A stretch of DNA of 37,010 nucleotides from Oscillatoriaceae cyanobacterium M33_DOE_052 (GCA_015296065.1 DVDU01000291.1:1-37010); one strand, 5' to 3'; shown: positions 1 through 9,063, counted from the stretch's first letter. Translations and numbers: made by a program. The notes: generated by a model not told the origin, from the sequence alone.

Positions 1-2
1 CC

Positions 3-81
3 ACACTCCCCACACTCCCCACACTCCCCACACTCCCCACACTCCCCACACTCCCCACACTCCCCACACTCCCCACTCCCC
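3..81. repeat. 9-bp tandem repeat (acactcccc) array
   Basis: Eight back-to-back copies of the 9-bp unit acactcccc occupy positions 3-74, followed by a shortened copy. The reverse complement of the same unit reappears at about 23427-23455 and at the last bases of the window, so it is a dispersed minisatellite family. No coding role is seen. Confidence 0.9.
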
Positions 82-857
82 TTGTGGGAGAGCGGGTGGG
101 GGGAATCGGTCCGATCGAGTATCTCATTTTTATTTAAAATTACGATCACTATAATTTACCGTCAGGGCACCCAAGCAGCGGAAACCGCCCAGGAGCTTCA
201 AAGAACCGCATCACTCACCTTTTCTTCTATTCCACTGGAATTATCTCGGGTGGGTGTGGTGGGTCTCACCCCACCATAGAATCTCCCCAAATCCCACTAG
301 ATAAAAATATCAGCAAATAAGGTTGGCTCCCAGGCAAATTCCCGAAGGCTATCTGCCAAATGTCCCTCCCGAACCGAAGCTCAGCGTAGCATCGGTGTAG
401 CCTCTCGCCGCTCCACATACCAGTAGGAAACTGCACAGAGAGGACTCAGGCAGAACAGCCCCAACCTTGCTCCTGCTAAGGTTTGTGGCGCTTATTTTTG
501 ATACCCTATCATCCCCAGAAAAATTATTTTTTAAGTTAATTTAACTTATTTTTCTCTAAAATTTACAATTTGTTCACGAGATTTTCAAGGTTTTAATTTA
601 CAATTTAAATCAAGTCCAGAAAATTTGATGCCACCCAATTATTGATGGGACTCAGATTGGACTTTGGGCATAAATCCACATATTCACTCCTTTTTATGGT
701 AGTGAGAGGATTAATTTAACTTCTTGCATGAAGTTTATTTGGAAAAACAATTCGCCTTTAAAAAAGTGGTTATTTTAATCTTAAAAATATATTCAATTTT
801 TTTTCAAAACCGGACGTATTTTTGCAATTAAATAAGTAAAAAACTAGGGACAATTAT
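82..857. other. non-coding leader region with AT-rich imperfect palindrome
   Basis: No convincing gene is seen here. Base composition changes from GC-rich (to about 480) to strongly AT-rich (about 510-857). An imperfect palindrome lies at 517-555: AAGTTAA and TTAACTT flank one base, with AGAAAAAT and ATTTTTCT outside. It could be a terminator for a gene left of the window or an operator. The AT-rich part directly precedes the response regulator gene and probably contains its promoter, but no clear -35/-10 pair could be assigned. Confidence 0.5.
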
Positions 858-1229
858 ATGCCATTAATTGCCATTGCAGATGATGATCAAAACTGGCGGG
901 AAGCCATAGCCGAATTCCTGGAAATTCATGGTTACAAGGTTATGGAAGCCGCCAACGGTTTGGAGTTATTAAAGCTGTTGGATACTTATAACCCAGATTG
1001 CTTATTGGTCGATTTAGAAATGCCCAAGCTCGATGGTTTAGGGGTTTTAGCCGCCTTGCAGGAGCGTCGCAGCGAAACTCCCGCCATTGTTGTCACAGCC
1101 AATTCTAGTCAAAAATTGCGCCATCAATGTTCGGCAATGGGGGCTCGTGATATTATTGTCAAATCAGCCTCTATTTTGTCTTTGACAGACAAAATACAAC
1201 AAATAGTTTCAGCTTCCAAAAGAGTTTGA
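858..1229 (+). CDS. single-domain response regulator (CheY-like receiver)
   Basis: This 123-residue protein is a stand-alone receiver domain with no output domain. The acidic pocket DDD is at residues 8-10, the phospho-acceptor is Asp52 in LLVDLEMP, the switch Thr is Thr80 in IVVTANSS, and the conserved Lys is Lys102 in IIVKSAS. All catalytic residues are present, so it should accept phosphate from a histidine kinase and act by protein-protein contact. The ATG is preceded by AGGGA at a suitable distance, which supports this start. No kinase gene is adjacent and the flanks are long and non-coding, so the partner must be encoded elsewhere. The pathway (motility, phototaxis, other) cannot be told from the sequence. 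Confidence 0.9.
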   Translation: MPLIAIADDDQNWREAIAEFLEIHGYKVMEAANGLELLKLLDTYNPDCLLVDLEMPKLDGLGVLAALQERRSETPAIVVTANSSQKLRHQCSAMGARDIIVKSASILSLTDKIQQIVSASKRV

Positions 1230-2421
1230 GATTCCTAAATTTTGACGTTGGGTTTATCTAAGTTATTTCCGACTGTTAATTGGTTTTTGCCGAACATAAA
1301 AAAACAGCATTAATGAACTTTCTCAATATTTTGGCTAATTGAGTAAAATTAAACAAGTAATACTGGTTTAATTTGGCAAAAAGATGCTTGTAGTAAATGC
1401 ACCAAGCCTGACACATAGTCATTTCAAATAAAAATGAAACACTCGATATTGCCCTGACTCGACCACAAAGGGAGAGGGGGGGACCCGCCACTCGACCCGC
1501 CACTCGACTGGGGGAACAGAGTCGAGGGGACTCTTGTGAGGACGGATCGGGGGTGGGGTTTAACCAAAAAACCCTTCTCATTCTTAATGACAGCACTTTG
1601 TCAAATGATATTGGACTGTCAAAACCCCTCTCCCTTTATGGTCGAAGAGTTTGGGGTGAAGGCACTGTACCAGATAGACTGGCAAATCGCTGGAAAATGA
1701 CTATCTGCGTAAAAGCATAGCTAAATTTTTTTGAAAAAATCTTGATTTATTGGATTAAATTGGATTAATAATTTTTGAATTTATGCCAAAAAAGTTTTTC
1801 TGATTCACCTATTAATTGCTTTTTTGCTGGTAATTTTATATAATTATTGTTTGCATCATTTTGAACTAGCTCTAAATGAGAAGTGAAATTATAATATTAC
1901 CAAACAACTGCTATAATAATTAGGGTATTGCGGCATAACCTCTGCCGATAAATGGCCAAAGATGGAGACGGAACAAATCCCTGTCAAAGCATATCTTTCC
2001 CCTATCAAATCAGCTTCATTTCCCCACCACACCATAAGGACAGTGGGGATGATTTGCTTGACCTGACACAGAGGGCTGGCACATTGGGGGAAATGATGGG
2101 GCAATGAGGCTTGAGGCTGGGGGCTTCAGGCTGGGGGCTTCAGGGCAGAATTGTCTTTTGCCTACCTACGGCATGAGTGTCTATGGTATGAGTGCTTTTT
2201 GCTGGGGGAATAGGAGGGGCGAAAGTAGGGAAAACCCCTAGCCAGAACAGAGATTAACTCATAAAATAAATTCGGAGACGATAGGATTAAAATCTGTTCT
2301 TTGTGAGTTGTCTAGGATTCATGTCGTCCCAGAAGGGTTCACCAAGAACATTGGTGCGTAGTCTGGCGCTGGTTCCCCTATCCCACCATCAAAACGTCAT
2401 GTTACGATCGACCTTGGATAT
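1230..2421. other. 1.2-kb intergenic region with short direct repeats
   Basis: No supported gene is seen. The two minus-strand open frames here (1276-1596 and 1889-2104) are low-complexity and match no family. Visible structure includes a doubled GACCCGCCACTC motif near 1489-1512, a short repeat of ggctgggggcttca near 2114-2145, and an AT-rich patch at 1720-1920. The region separates the response regulator from the cyclase gene and must contain the cyclase promoter. Confidence 0.5.
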
Positions 2422-4941
2422 ATGCAGCGAAAGCTGAAACAGCGGCTCAGTGGGCAGTGGCGAGGTGTTCTGTCGCTAACACTGCCGATCGGGCTGGGGA
2501 CGATCGTCGCCAGTAGCGCCGGATGGTTGCTGCTGCTGGAGTGGGCGGCTTTAGACTGGTTTTTTCGCCTGCGCCCCCCGGAACCTCCCGACGATCGGAT
2601 CGTGATTGTCACGATTAACGAATCCGATATCAGCCGGGTGGGACAGTGGCCCTTACCCGATAGCGTCCTGGCTAAGTTAATTCAAAATCTGAAATTGCAA
2701 CAGCCCCAAGTCATCGGCTTAGGCATTTATCGAGATTTGCCCGTACCTCCCGGACATGATGCACTCAATACCGCCATCAAATCCACCCCCAACCTGATTG
2801 CGGTGGAAAAATTCGGCAACAATCCCATCCCACCGCCCCCAGTTTTAAAAGATTCAAACCGAGTAGCATTCAGTGACTTGATATTAGACCAGGACGGCAA
2901 AATTCGGCGGGGCTTGATATCCATCCGGGAAAAGGAAACCATCAAATTGAGCCTGGGAGCAGCGGTGGCGCTGAATTACCTGGAACATCAAGGCATGACT
3001 CCAGAGATAGTGGAACCCGCCGCAAAAAGCCAATTACGTTTGGGTAAAGCCTTATTCATCCCTTTGAGTAGCCAGAATCCCAGATATGCTGGTCCCAATG
3101 CCGGGGGCTACCAAATCTTGCTCAACTACAGGGGTATGGAAACCAGTTTCCACCGCATATCTATGACTGATGTCCTAGAAAACCGGATTCCCCCTGGGCT
3201 GATGCGCGATCGGATTGTCTTGATTGGCGTCACCGCCAGCAGCATCAATGACCTATTCCTCACCCCCTACAGCAACAACACTCCCGGCGGACCTCAACCC
3301 ACCTCTGGCATCTTTATCCACGCTAATTTAGCCAGCCAAATTGTGAGCAGTGTCCTAGACGGACGCCCTTTAATTTATGTGTGGGAACCGATTTGGGAGT
3401 GGTTGTGGATTTTACTGTGGTCCGGCATCGGTGCCATCTTGGGGCGACGGTTGCTCCCCAGTAGTAACCGCCTCAAAAACACCCTTCCGGGAGTCATCGG
3501 CGCAATTGTCCTATTAGGAGGTGGCTTTGCTGGTGTTTGCTACCTAGCTTTTTTGGCATCTTGGTGGGTGCCGTTGGTGCCTCCCCTGGTGGGGGCTACC
3601 ACCTCTGGAATCGCCACCCTCCTTTATTACAGCCGACAGATGCACTTCCAGAAGGAAAGAACCCTAACGCGATTTCTCGAAGCCTTACCGGTAGCGATCG
3701 GCGTCCTTGATGCCAAAGGCCGACCCTACTTTGCCAATCAAAAAGCCCGGGAAATTCTCGGTAAAGGCGTCGTCCCTGATACCACCGCCGCCCAAATTGC
3801 CCAAGTGTATCAAAACTACATCGCAGGCACCAATATCCCCTATCCCTCAGAAAAATTGCCCGTTGTGCGGGCTTTGCACGGCGAAATCACCAGCGCCGAC
3901 GATATAGAAATCCACGTGGGAGATAAAGTTATCCCGATCGAAGCCTGGGGTAGCCCGATTTACGATGAAGAAGGCAACATCGCCTATGCGATAGTCGCTT
4001 TTCAAGACATCACCGATCGACGCCGACTCGAAGCCCAAAGCATCAACTTTACCAGCGAAATTTTTCAAATTAACCAAGCCTGGGAGCGGTTCGTCCCCCG
4101 GCAGTTTCTCCAATTACTCAACAAAAATAGCATCGCCGAAGTCAAACTGGGGGATGCAGTGCAAAAGGAAATGTCAGTATTATTCTCCGACATCCGCTCC
4201 TTTACCAGCCTCTCAGAAACCATGACCCCAGAAGACAACTTCAAATTTATCAACTCCTACCTCAGCATCATGGAGCCCGCCATCCGCCGCCACAACGGCT
4301 TTATCGACAAATACATCGGTGATGCCATTATGGCCTTATTCAGTGGCAGTTTAGAAGAAAACAGCACTCAAACAGAAAGGGAAAACCTTACCGCCGATGA
4401 TGCTGTCCGAGCCGGAATCGAGATGATCCACCAGTTGCGCGAATATAATCAAGGACGACAAAGAGCCGGTTACAAAGCCATAGAAATCGGCATTGGCATT
4501 AATACCGGCTTGCTCATGCTGGGAACCGTTGGTGGGCATAACCGGATGGATGGCACCGTGATTAGCGATGCCGTAAATTTAGCGGCTCGTATAGAAAATC
4601 TGACGAAAAACTATGGAGTTTCTTTATTAATTTCTCACAAAACTTTTTCCCAATTACAAGACCCTAACGAGTACGCGATTCGCATTATCGATCGCGTCAA
4701 AGTGAAAGGAAAATCTGACATGGTATCGGTTTTTGAAGTATTTGATGCTGATGGAGAAGAAATTAAACAAAAAAAACTCGTCACCAGAGAAAAATTTGAG
4801 CGAGGCATTTTACTGTTTCGCCTGGGAGATTGGGCTGGGGCATACGATTTTTTTGAATTTTGCTTAAAAATTTACCCCGCTGATTCCGTGGCTTTATTTT
4901 ATTATAAACACTGCCAGCATCATCTCAAAAGGTCAATGTGA
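2422..4941 (+). CDS. CHASE2-PAS-class III adenylate cyclase
   Basis: An 839-residue membrane receptor cyclase that should make cAMP from ATP. Order: a first membrane segment (about 21-39), an extracytoplasmic CHASE2 sensor (about 45-315), three closely spaced membrane segments (about 320-340, 353-379, 381-403), a PAS domain (about 413-536), a class III cyclase domain (about 580-775) and a C-terminal segment resembling a TPR-like helix pair (about 790-835). Both metal-binding aspartates are visible: Asp590 in FSDIRSFT and Asp634 in YIGDAIMA. Lys630 and Asp716 fit the adenine-selecting pair, and Asn719 and Arg723 the transition-state pair, so adenylate rather than guanylate specificity is inferred. 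The gene converges on dnaB across a repeat-built gap. No neighbour identifies the ligand. Cyanobacterial relatives are often called CyaA-type. Confidence 0.9.
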   Translation: MQRKLKQRLSGQWRGVLSLTLPIGLGTIVASSAGWLLLLEWAALDWFFRLRPPEPPDDRIVIVTINESDISRVGQWPLPDSVLAKLIQNLKLQQPQVIGLGIYRDLPVPPGHDALNTAIKSTPNLIAVEKFGNNPIPPPPVLKDSNRVAFSDLILDQDGKIRRGLISIREKETIKLSLGAAVALNYLEHQGMTPEIVEPAAKSQLRLGKALFIPLSSQNPRYAGPNAGGYQILLNYRGMETSFHRISMTDVLENRIPPGLMRDRIVLIGVTASSINDLFLTPYSNNTPGGPQPTSGIFIHANLASQIVSSVLDGRPLIYVWEPIWEWLWILLWSGIGAILGRRLLPSSNRLKNTLPGVIGAIVLLGGGFAGVCYLAFLASWWVPLVPPLVGATTSGIATLLYYSRQMHFQKERTLTRFLEALPVAIGVLDAKGRPYFANQKAREILGKGVVPDTTAAQIAQVYQNYIAGTNIPYPSEKLPVVRALHGEITSADDIEIHVGDKVIPIEAWGSPIYDEEGNIAYAIVAFQDITDRRRLEAQSINFTSEIFQINQAWERFVPRQFLQLLNKNSIAEVKLGDAVQKEMSVLFSDIRSFTSLSETMTPEDNFKFINSYLSIMEPAIRRHNGFIDKYIGDAIMALFSGSLEENSTQTERENLTADDAVRAGIEMIHQLREYNQGRQRAGYKAIEIGIGINTGLLMLGTVGGHNRMDGTVISDAVNLAARIENLTKNYGVSLLISHKTFSQLQDPNEYAIRIIDRVKVKGKSDMVSVFEVFDADGEEIKQKKLVTREKFERGILLFRLGDWAGAYDFFEFCLKIYPADSVALFYYKHCQHHLKRSM

Positions 4942-4955
4942 TTGGTTATGGGAAC

Positions 4956-5145
4956 AATTGATAATTGATAATTGATAATTGATAATTGATGATTGATAAT
5001 TGATAATTGATGATTGATAATTGATAATTGATGATTGATGATTGATGATTGATAATTGATGATTGATGATTAATGATTAATCATTGACAATTATTAATTT
5101 GAATTATTAATTATCAATTGTCAATTATTAATTGTCAATTGAGCA
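4956..5145. repeat. AATTGAT/GATGATT heptamer array with inverted continuation
   Basis: About 130 bp of tandem heptamers (aattgat with gatgatt variants) are followed from about 5085 by the complementary sense (aattatcaattgtcaatt). The two parts can pair into one long AT-rich hairpin. It fills the whole gap between the convergent cyclase and dnaB genes and may act as a bidirectional terminator. The heptamer form matches the STRR repeats described in cyanobacteria. Confidence 0.85.
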
Positions 5146-6921
5146 TCAATAATTTGTCTGTCGAGCTAAATTTTTAAACTTAGTTAGGTGGGAGTCAAAT
5201 AGGAGCTTGATTGTCCCGGTTGGGCCGTTGCGGTGTTTGGTAATAATCACTTCAGCAACACCTCTGTCAGGGGTATCAGGCTGATAATATTCTTCGCGGT
5301 AGAGCATAATCACTAAATCTGCGTCCTGTTCAATCGAGCCAGAGTTGTGGGAAACGATACCATTCCCGATCCAACAGGCTAGACCTGGAACTGTGAGGTC
5401 ATAAACAGTCTCTTCTCCTGCGGGTTCAATCCTAGTAATTTTGTCCCAGTACAGCTCTGATGTTACGATAGTTCTCTGCTCATCGGGGTCTGGAATTGTG
5501 GCCAATGCGAGACGATCGCCCACCTGGAGTTCTGGCAATAGATGCCAACCATCCCAGGCATACAATCGATGCTTTCCAGTGGCTCTGATTTGACGGCCAC
5601 TGGCCGTGGTGAGCTGATAAACTGGTCTTTTTCCCACTTCCCAAACCAAATCTGTCTGGGCTTTGATGAGACGCCCTTGCCCATCCATGCTCATAACTGT
5701 AGGGGTTTGCCCCACCAGTTCTTCAATCGCGACGAGGCGATCGTCCGCCAACCATACCAGAGTATCGCCAGTGACACATTCCCGCAAATCAGACATCATC
5801 GGGCGTTTATTCGTGCGGGCTTCTACGCTACGACTCAGTTGAGATAGGGCAATCAGAGGGACGCGCAGCTCTCGCGCTAAACCTTTAAGACTACGGGTAA
5901 TTTTAGATAATTCTTGCACCCGGTTGTCAGTATTTCCCCCTTCCATCAACTGCAAGTAATCTAATAAAATTAGTCCTAATTCTCCCCCTTGTTCAGCTTG
6001 CAGGCGGCGACACTTAGAGCGGATTTCCGTCACAGTGATATTGGGGGTATCGTCAATAAATATTGGCATCTCTGAGAGAGAGCCGAGGGCGAGGCTGAGG
6101 GGTTCCCACTCGTTCTGGCTGATGCGACCCGATCGGAGGCGGTTGCTTTCGATTTCAGCTTCACTAGAAAGCAACCTTTGCACCAACTGCTCTTTAGACA
6201 TTTCCAGGCTAAAAACCGCTACTGATTGCTTATGAAATTCCGCAATATTGCGCGCCACATTCAAAGCAAAACTGGTCTTTCCCATCGACGGTCTCCCGGC
6301 CAAAATAATCAAGTCGGAACGCTGAAAACCGCCAGTGAGAGCGTCCAAGTCGTAAAAACCGCAGGCGAGACCAGGGAGAGCCAAACCTTGCTGCTGGATT
6401 TCTATATTTTGGAAAGTATCGATGAGAGTTTCAGAAATCGGAACCAGACCCACTTGGGGACGCTCTTGGGTGAGACCGAAGATTTTTTGCTCTGCCTTGT
6501 CGAGCAAGTAGGAAATCTCCGTGGCCGTATCGTATCCTAACTCAGCAATATCGTGACCGGAGTGGATTAACTGGCGGCGCATCCATTTATCTACCACCAA
6601 AGCTGCGTACTGGTCAACGTTGACCGCCGAAACTGTGCGATCGACCAACTGCGCTAATTTGCTTTGCCCCCCCACTTTTTCCAAGAGGTTTCGGTCTGCC
6701 AACCAAGTGGTGACACTCATCAAATCTGTAGGTTTGCCCCCATTGTAGAGAGTCAGGGTAGCTTTATAGATTTCCTGGTGAGCAAACAGAGAAAAAGCGG
6801 CAGTGGGGAGACTATCTGCCACTTGGTTAATCGCTTCCGGATCCAAGAGAATCGCACCTAAAATCGCCTCCTCAGCTTCGATGTTTTGGGGAGGGAGGCG
6901 ATTTTCCGGCAGATTGGTCAT
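5146..6921 (-). CDS. dnaB: replicative DNA helicase DnaB, intein-containing precursor
   Basis: A 591-residue precursor of the hexameric replication-fork helicase. Residues 1-381 and 527-591 form a normal DnaB of 446 residues: an N-terminal domain, then a RecA-like core with Walker A GRPSMGKTS (209-217) and the LILLDYLQLM strand (317-326). The conserved stretch RESGSIEQDADL is split after Glu381 by a 145-residue intein (separate entry), and splicing restores it exactly. The extein ends TKFKNLARQTNY, a usual DnaB tail. The gene is second in the classical rplI-dnaB order, but 292 bp of repeats separate the two. The start (MTNLPENRLPPQNIEAEEAI) aligns with normal DnaB N-termini. Without splicing the helicase should be inactive, because the insertion lies in the nucleotide-binding core. 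Confidence 0.97.
   Translation of the reverse strand: MTNLPENRLPPQNIEAEEAILGAILLDPEAINQVADSLPTAAFSLFAHQEIYKATLTLYNGGKPTDLMSVTTWLADRNLLEKVGGQSKLAQLVDRTVSAVNVDQYAALVVDKWMRRQLIHSGHDIAELGYDTATEISYLLDKAEQKIFGLTQERPQVGLVPISETLIDTFQNIEIQQQGLALPGLACGFYDLDALTGGFQRSDLIILAGRPSMGKTSFALNVARNIAEFHKQSVAVFSLEMSKEQLVQRLLSSEAEIESNRLRSGRISQNEWEPLSLALGSLSEMPIFIDDTPNITVTEIRSKCRRLQAEQGGELGLILLDYLQLMEGGNTDNRVQELSKITRSLKGLARELRVPLIALSQLSRSVEARTNKRPMMSDLRECVTGDTLVWLADDRLVAIEELVGQTPTVMSMDGQGRLIKAQTDLVWEVGKRPVYQLTTASGRQIRATGKHRLYAWDGWHLLPELQVGDRLALATIPDPDEQRTIVTSELYWDKITRIEPAGEETVYDLTVPGLACWIGNGIVSHNSGSIEQDADLVIMLYREEYYQPDTPDRGVAEVIITKHRNGPTGTIKLLFDSHLTKFKNLARQTNY
5344..5778 (-). other. mini-intein within DnaB
   Basis: Residues 382-526 of the DnaB precursor (145 residues) form a protein-splicing element. 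It starts with Cys382 in CVTGDTLVW (block A), has ATGKHRLYAW with the Thr-x-x-His motif (block B, T448/H451), block F ETVYDLTVPG, and ends GIVSHN with terminal Asn526 and penultimate His525 (block G). The +1 extein residue is Ser527. Only about 30 residues separate block B from block F, so there is no homing endonuclease and the intein cannot move itself. Block F reads LTVPGLACWIGNG, where many inteins have a His-Asn-Phe. All other splicing residues are present, so activity is likely. Confidence 0.95.
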
Positions 6922-7026
6922 GGGTCACTTGTCCTTGGTCATTTGTCACTGGTCATTTGTCACGGGGAAAATAATTGATAATTGATAATTGATAATTGAT
7001 AATTGATAATTGATAATTATCAATTA
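6915..7026. repeat. GTCATTTGTC and AATTGAT heptamer repeats
   Basis: Positions 6915-6962 carry copies of gtcatttgtc/gtcacttgtc, beginning over the dnaB start codon. Positions 6971-7012 carry aattgat heptamers that turn into their complement (attatcaatta), making a short AT-rich hairpin. Both are members of the dispersed STRR-like families in this window. Confidence 0.85.
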
Positions 7027-7027
7027 T

Positions 7028-7052
7028 CCCCTCTCCCCACCTGGGAGAGGGG
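7028..7052. repeat. GC-rich inverted repeat CCCCTCTCCC/GGGAGAGGGG
   Basis: Ten-base perfect arms (7028-7037 and 7043-7052) with a five-base spacer lie between rplI and dnaB. Such a hairpin could stall or terminate the rplI transcript before dnaB. No T-run follows on the minus strand; the heptamer array follows instead. Confidence 0.7.
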
Positions 7053-7108
7053 GTAGGGGGTGAGGGTCTTTTCCCCTGCTCCGCTGCTCCCCTGCTCCCC
7101 ATCACCTT

Positions 7109-7136
7109 GTAGGGACACGGCATGCCGTGTCCCTAC
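7109..7136. repeat. 28-bp perfect palindrome GTAGGGACACGGCA...
   Basis: A perfect 14+14 palindrome (GTAGGGACACGGCA and its complement) with no spacer. Related cores GGACACGGCA/TGCCGTGTCC occur at 18762-18782 and 22418-22438. It belongs to a dispersed palindrome family sharing GTAGGG...CCCTAC ends. Confidence 0.9.
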
Positions 7137-7204
7137 GGTCATTTGTCACTGGTCATTTGTCTAGTGACAAATGACTCTGGGACAAAGGACAAAGGACTTT
7201 TGCT
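7137..7204. repeat. GGTCATTTGTC/GACAAATGAC inverted heptamers
   Basis: Copies of gtcatttgtc are followed by their complement (gacaaatgac, gacaaaggac). The two halves can fold on each other just downstream of the rplI stop codon. Confidence 0.8.
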
Positions 7205-7213
7205 CAACGTTTC

Positions 7214-7672
7214 CTAGATGGAGACAACTTGAATTTCTACTTCGGCGGCAACTTCGGGATGGAGCTTGATTTGAGCTTTGTAGAAACCCAGCTTGCTGAT
7301 ATCGGGGAGGGTGATCCCACGCCGATCGACTTCCATCCCAGTGTTTTGCAGGATGACTTCTGCCACTTCCCGGTCCGTGACTGTACCGAAGATGGCATCG
7401 CCTTCACCCACTTGCTTGGAGATGGTGAACCGACCCACGGTTTCCAGAGCCGTTTTTCGAGATTGCGCCTCTTGCTTAATGGCGATCAATCTTTGCCGTT
7501 CTTCCTCTTTCCGGCGATCGATTTGCTTGAGGACCCCTGGCGTCACCCGTACTGCCATGCCTTGGGGGAGCAAGTAATTGCGAGCGTAACCCGGGGCGAC
7601 TTCTACCAGGTCCCCCGATTTGCCCAGCTTTTTCACATCTTTACTTAAAACGATTTGAACTCGTTTGTGCAT
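7214..7672 (-). CDS. rplI: 50S ribosomal protein L9
   Basis: A 152-residue L9, which binds 23S rRNA at the base of the L1 stalk. The N-terminal RNA-binding signature is intact ([10 protein letters not shown], then [13 protein letters not shown]), followed by the long charged connecting helix (about 45-75) and the C-terminal domain. The longer frame opening at 7729 adds 19 residues unlike L9. The start chosen at 7672 has AGGAGGAA just upstream (reading cggaaacaggaggaaatattATG), an ideal ribosome binding site. The gene precedes dnaB on the same strand, the conserved bacterial order. Confidence 0.97.
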   Translation of the reverse strand: MHKRVQIVLSKDVKKLGKSGDLVEVAPGYARNYLLPQGMAVRVTPGVLKQIDRRKEEERQRLIAIKQEAQSRKTALETVGRFTISKQVGEGDAIFGTVTDREVAEVILQNTGMEVDRRGITLPDISKLGFYKAQIKLHPEVAAEVEIQVVSI

Positions 7673-7790
7673 AATATTTCCTCCTGTTTCCGTTCTCTGC
7701 GTGGGAGCAAGTCCGCCGGTGGCGTGCAACCGTAAGCGCGCAAACTACCATCATACCCCAGGATTGTCCCCAGTGGATGCCCCCTGGTGA

Positions 7791-8564
7791 CTAAAACATA
7801 TCCTTGCGACCGCGAACCCGGGCGAAAGTCTGGATGGGGTCCGTACTATTGACCGCTTTTTGGACAGCCGGATGATCCCAGCGCAAGAAAGGGTTAGTCA
7901 GCTTTTCCACCCCCAGGAGGGAAGGGACCGTGGCTTGGTGGTGTGAGCGGGCTAATTTGACTTCGGCGTAGCGTTGGCGCAAGTCGGGGTTTTCTCCCTC
8001 GATCGTGAGGGCGAATTCCAGGTTGTTCAGAGTATATTCGTGGGCGCACCAAACTCGGGTAGAGTCGGGCAAAGCGCGGAGCTTACCCAGGGATGATACC
8101 ATTTGAGCGGGCGTCCCTTCAAACAGGCGGCCACAGCCCCCAGCAAACAGGGTATCGCCGCAAAACAGTTCTCCAGTGTCCTCTGGCGCCACTGGGGGAA
8201 AATAGTAGGCGATGTGAGCGCGGGTGTGACCGGGGACAAAGATAATTTTGGCGGAGCGTCCGCCAAATTCTACCCGGGAGCCTTCATCGAGAAATTCCCG
8301 TTGTCCGGGAATTCTGCCTGCATCGGCGCCGCTACCATAGATAGTGATATTGGGGAAGCGATCGCGCAGCGCCAAGTTGCCCCCCACATGATCACCGTGG
8401 TGGTGGGTGTTGAAAATCGCCACCAATTGCGCACCCAAACTTTCTAGGAGCGCTACTACTGGTTTCGCCTCGGCGGGATCGATCACCGCCGCACTGGCAC
8501 TGGCCTCGTCATGGAGCAAAAATATGTAATTATCACTTAGGGCGGGAATTCTATAAATCTGCAT
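7791..8564 (-). CDS. gloB: hydroxyacylglutathione hydrolase (glyoxalase II)
   Basis: A 257-residue metallo-beta-lactamase-fold hydrolase that would cleave S-lactoylglutathione to lactate and glutathione, the second step of methylglyoxal detoxification. The metal ligands are visible: THHHGDH at 53-59, a His near 112 in [11 protein letters not shown], Asp136 in [17 protein letters not shown], and His174 in CAHEYTLNN. The C-terminal domain ends with the glutathione-contacting RVRGRKD motif. Length and all motifs match the family. The start has GAGGT a few bases upstream. It lies upstream of rplI on the same strand but about 120 bp away, so a shared transcript is possible but unproven. Confidence 0.95.
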   Translation of the reverse strand: MQIYRIPALSDNYIFLLHDEASASAAVIDPAEAKPVVALLESLGAQLVAIFNTHHHGDHVGGNLALRDRFPNITIYGSGADAGRIPGQREFLDEGSRVEFGGRSAKIIFVPGHTRAHIAYYFPPVAPEDTGELFCGDTLFAGGCGRLFEGTPAQMVSSLGKLRALPDSTRVWCAHEYTLNNLEFALTIEGENPDLRQRYAEVKLARSHHQATVPSLLGVEKLTNPFLRWDHPAVQKAVNSTDPIQTFARVRGRKDMF

Positions 8565-8727
8565 TGAATACCTCGATAGGTTTGAGGAGGGCTCCTAGCT
8601 CCCCACAAGCCAGAAAGAAAACTTTACCAACTCTTTACAATTTTAGCACCAAAAATTTGGTTTAATAAAAAGTGTTGGTAGTACCCAAAATATTCAATCT
8701 GGGTCTGCCCCAGCCATACCAGCAATT

Positions 8728-8937
8728 ATGGCCAAACAATCCCCCAATCAACCCCCAATCAAGGTCAAAGAAATGATTGAGCGGATCCTAGAATCAGCCG
8801 AAATCAGAAGGCAAGAACTGATGGAGCTGACCACAGCCCTGCTCGCCGATAAATACATCACCGAGGAACAGCGGCGGGAAATCAACCGCATCTTTGATCA
8901 AATCCAGGCGGCTCGCATCACCATCGTGGATGAATAA
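8728..8937 (+). CDS. small hypothetical protein (69 residues, helical)
   Basis: A 69-residue hydrophilic protein with no membrane segment. The sequence is almost wholly alpha-helical in character, rich in Glu, Arg, Ile and Leu (for example KEMIERILESAEIRRQELM and EEQRREINRIFDQIQ), suggesting a two-helix coiled coil. I recognise no family; small proteins like this are common and conserved in cyanobacteria. Support for it as a gene comes from its coding-like composition, an ATG start at the end of an AT-rich promoter-like stretch divergent to gloB, and a clean stop. The ribosome binding site is weak. The function is unknown. Confidence 0.6.
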   Translation: MAKQSPNQPPIKVKEMIERILESAEIRRQELMELTTALLADKYITEEQRREINRIFDQIQAARITIVDE

Positions 8938-8940
8938 GCG

Positions 8941-9063
8941 GTTAGTCCTTGGTCATTTGTCCTTGGTCATTGGACTGCCTGACAAGGGATAATTGACAAG
9001 TGACAAGTAACAAATGAGAAAGGACTCGCCGGACAAATGACAAAGGACAAATGACAAATGACA
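8941..9063. repeat. GACAAAT-type heptamer block overlapping galE start
   Basis: Copies of gtcctt/gtcattt heptamers are followed by their complement (acaaatgacaaaggacaaatgacaaatgaca). The last heptamer contains the ATG of galE, and the penultimate units supply AAGGA (9043-9047), a plausible ribosome binding site. Confidence 0.85.

Noticed and set aside
1276-1596. 106-codon minus-strand frame
   Set aside because: It crosses a short direct repeat, has non-protein-like composition and no ribosome binding site or family match.
1889-2104. 71-codon minus-strand frame
   Set aside because: No family-like sequence and a poor start context, in a region that otherwise looks non-coding.
5463-5684. Homing endonuclease or separate gene inside the intein region
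   Set aside because: Only about 30 residues lie between intein blocks B and F, too few for an endonuclease; the overlapping frame is a shadow.
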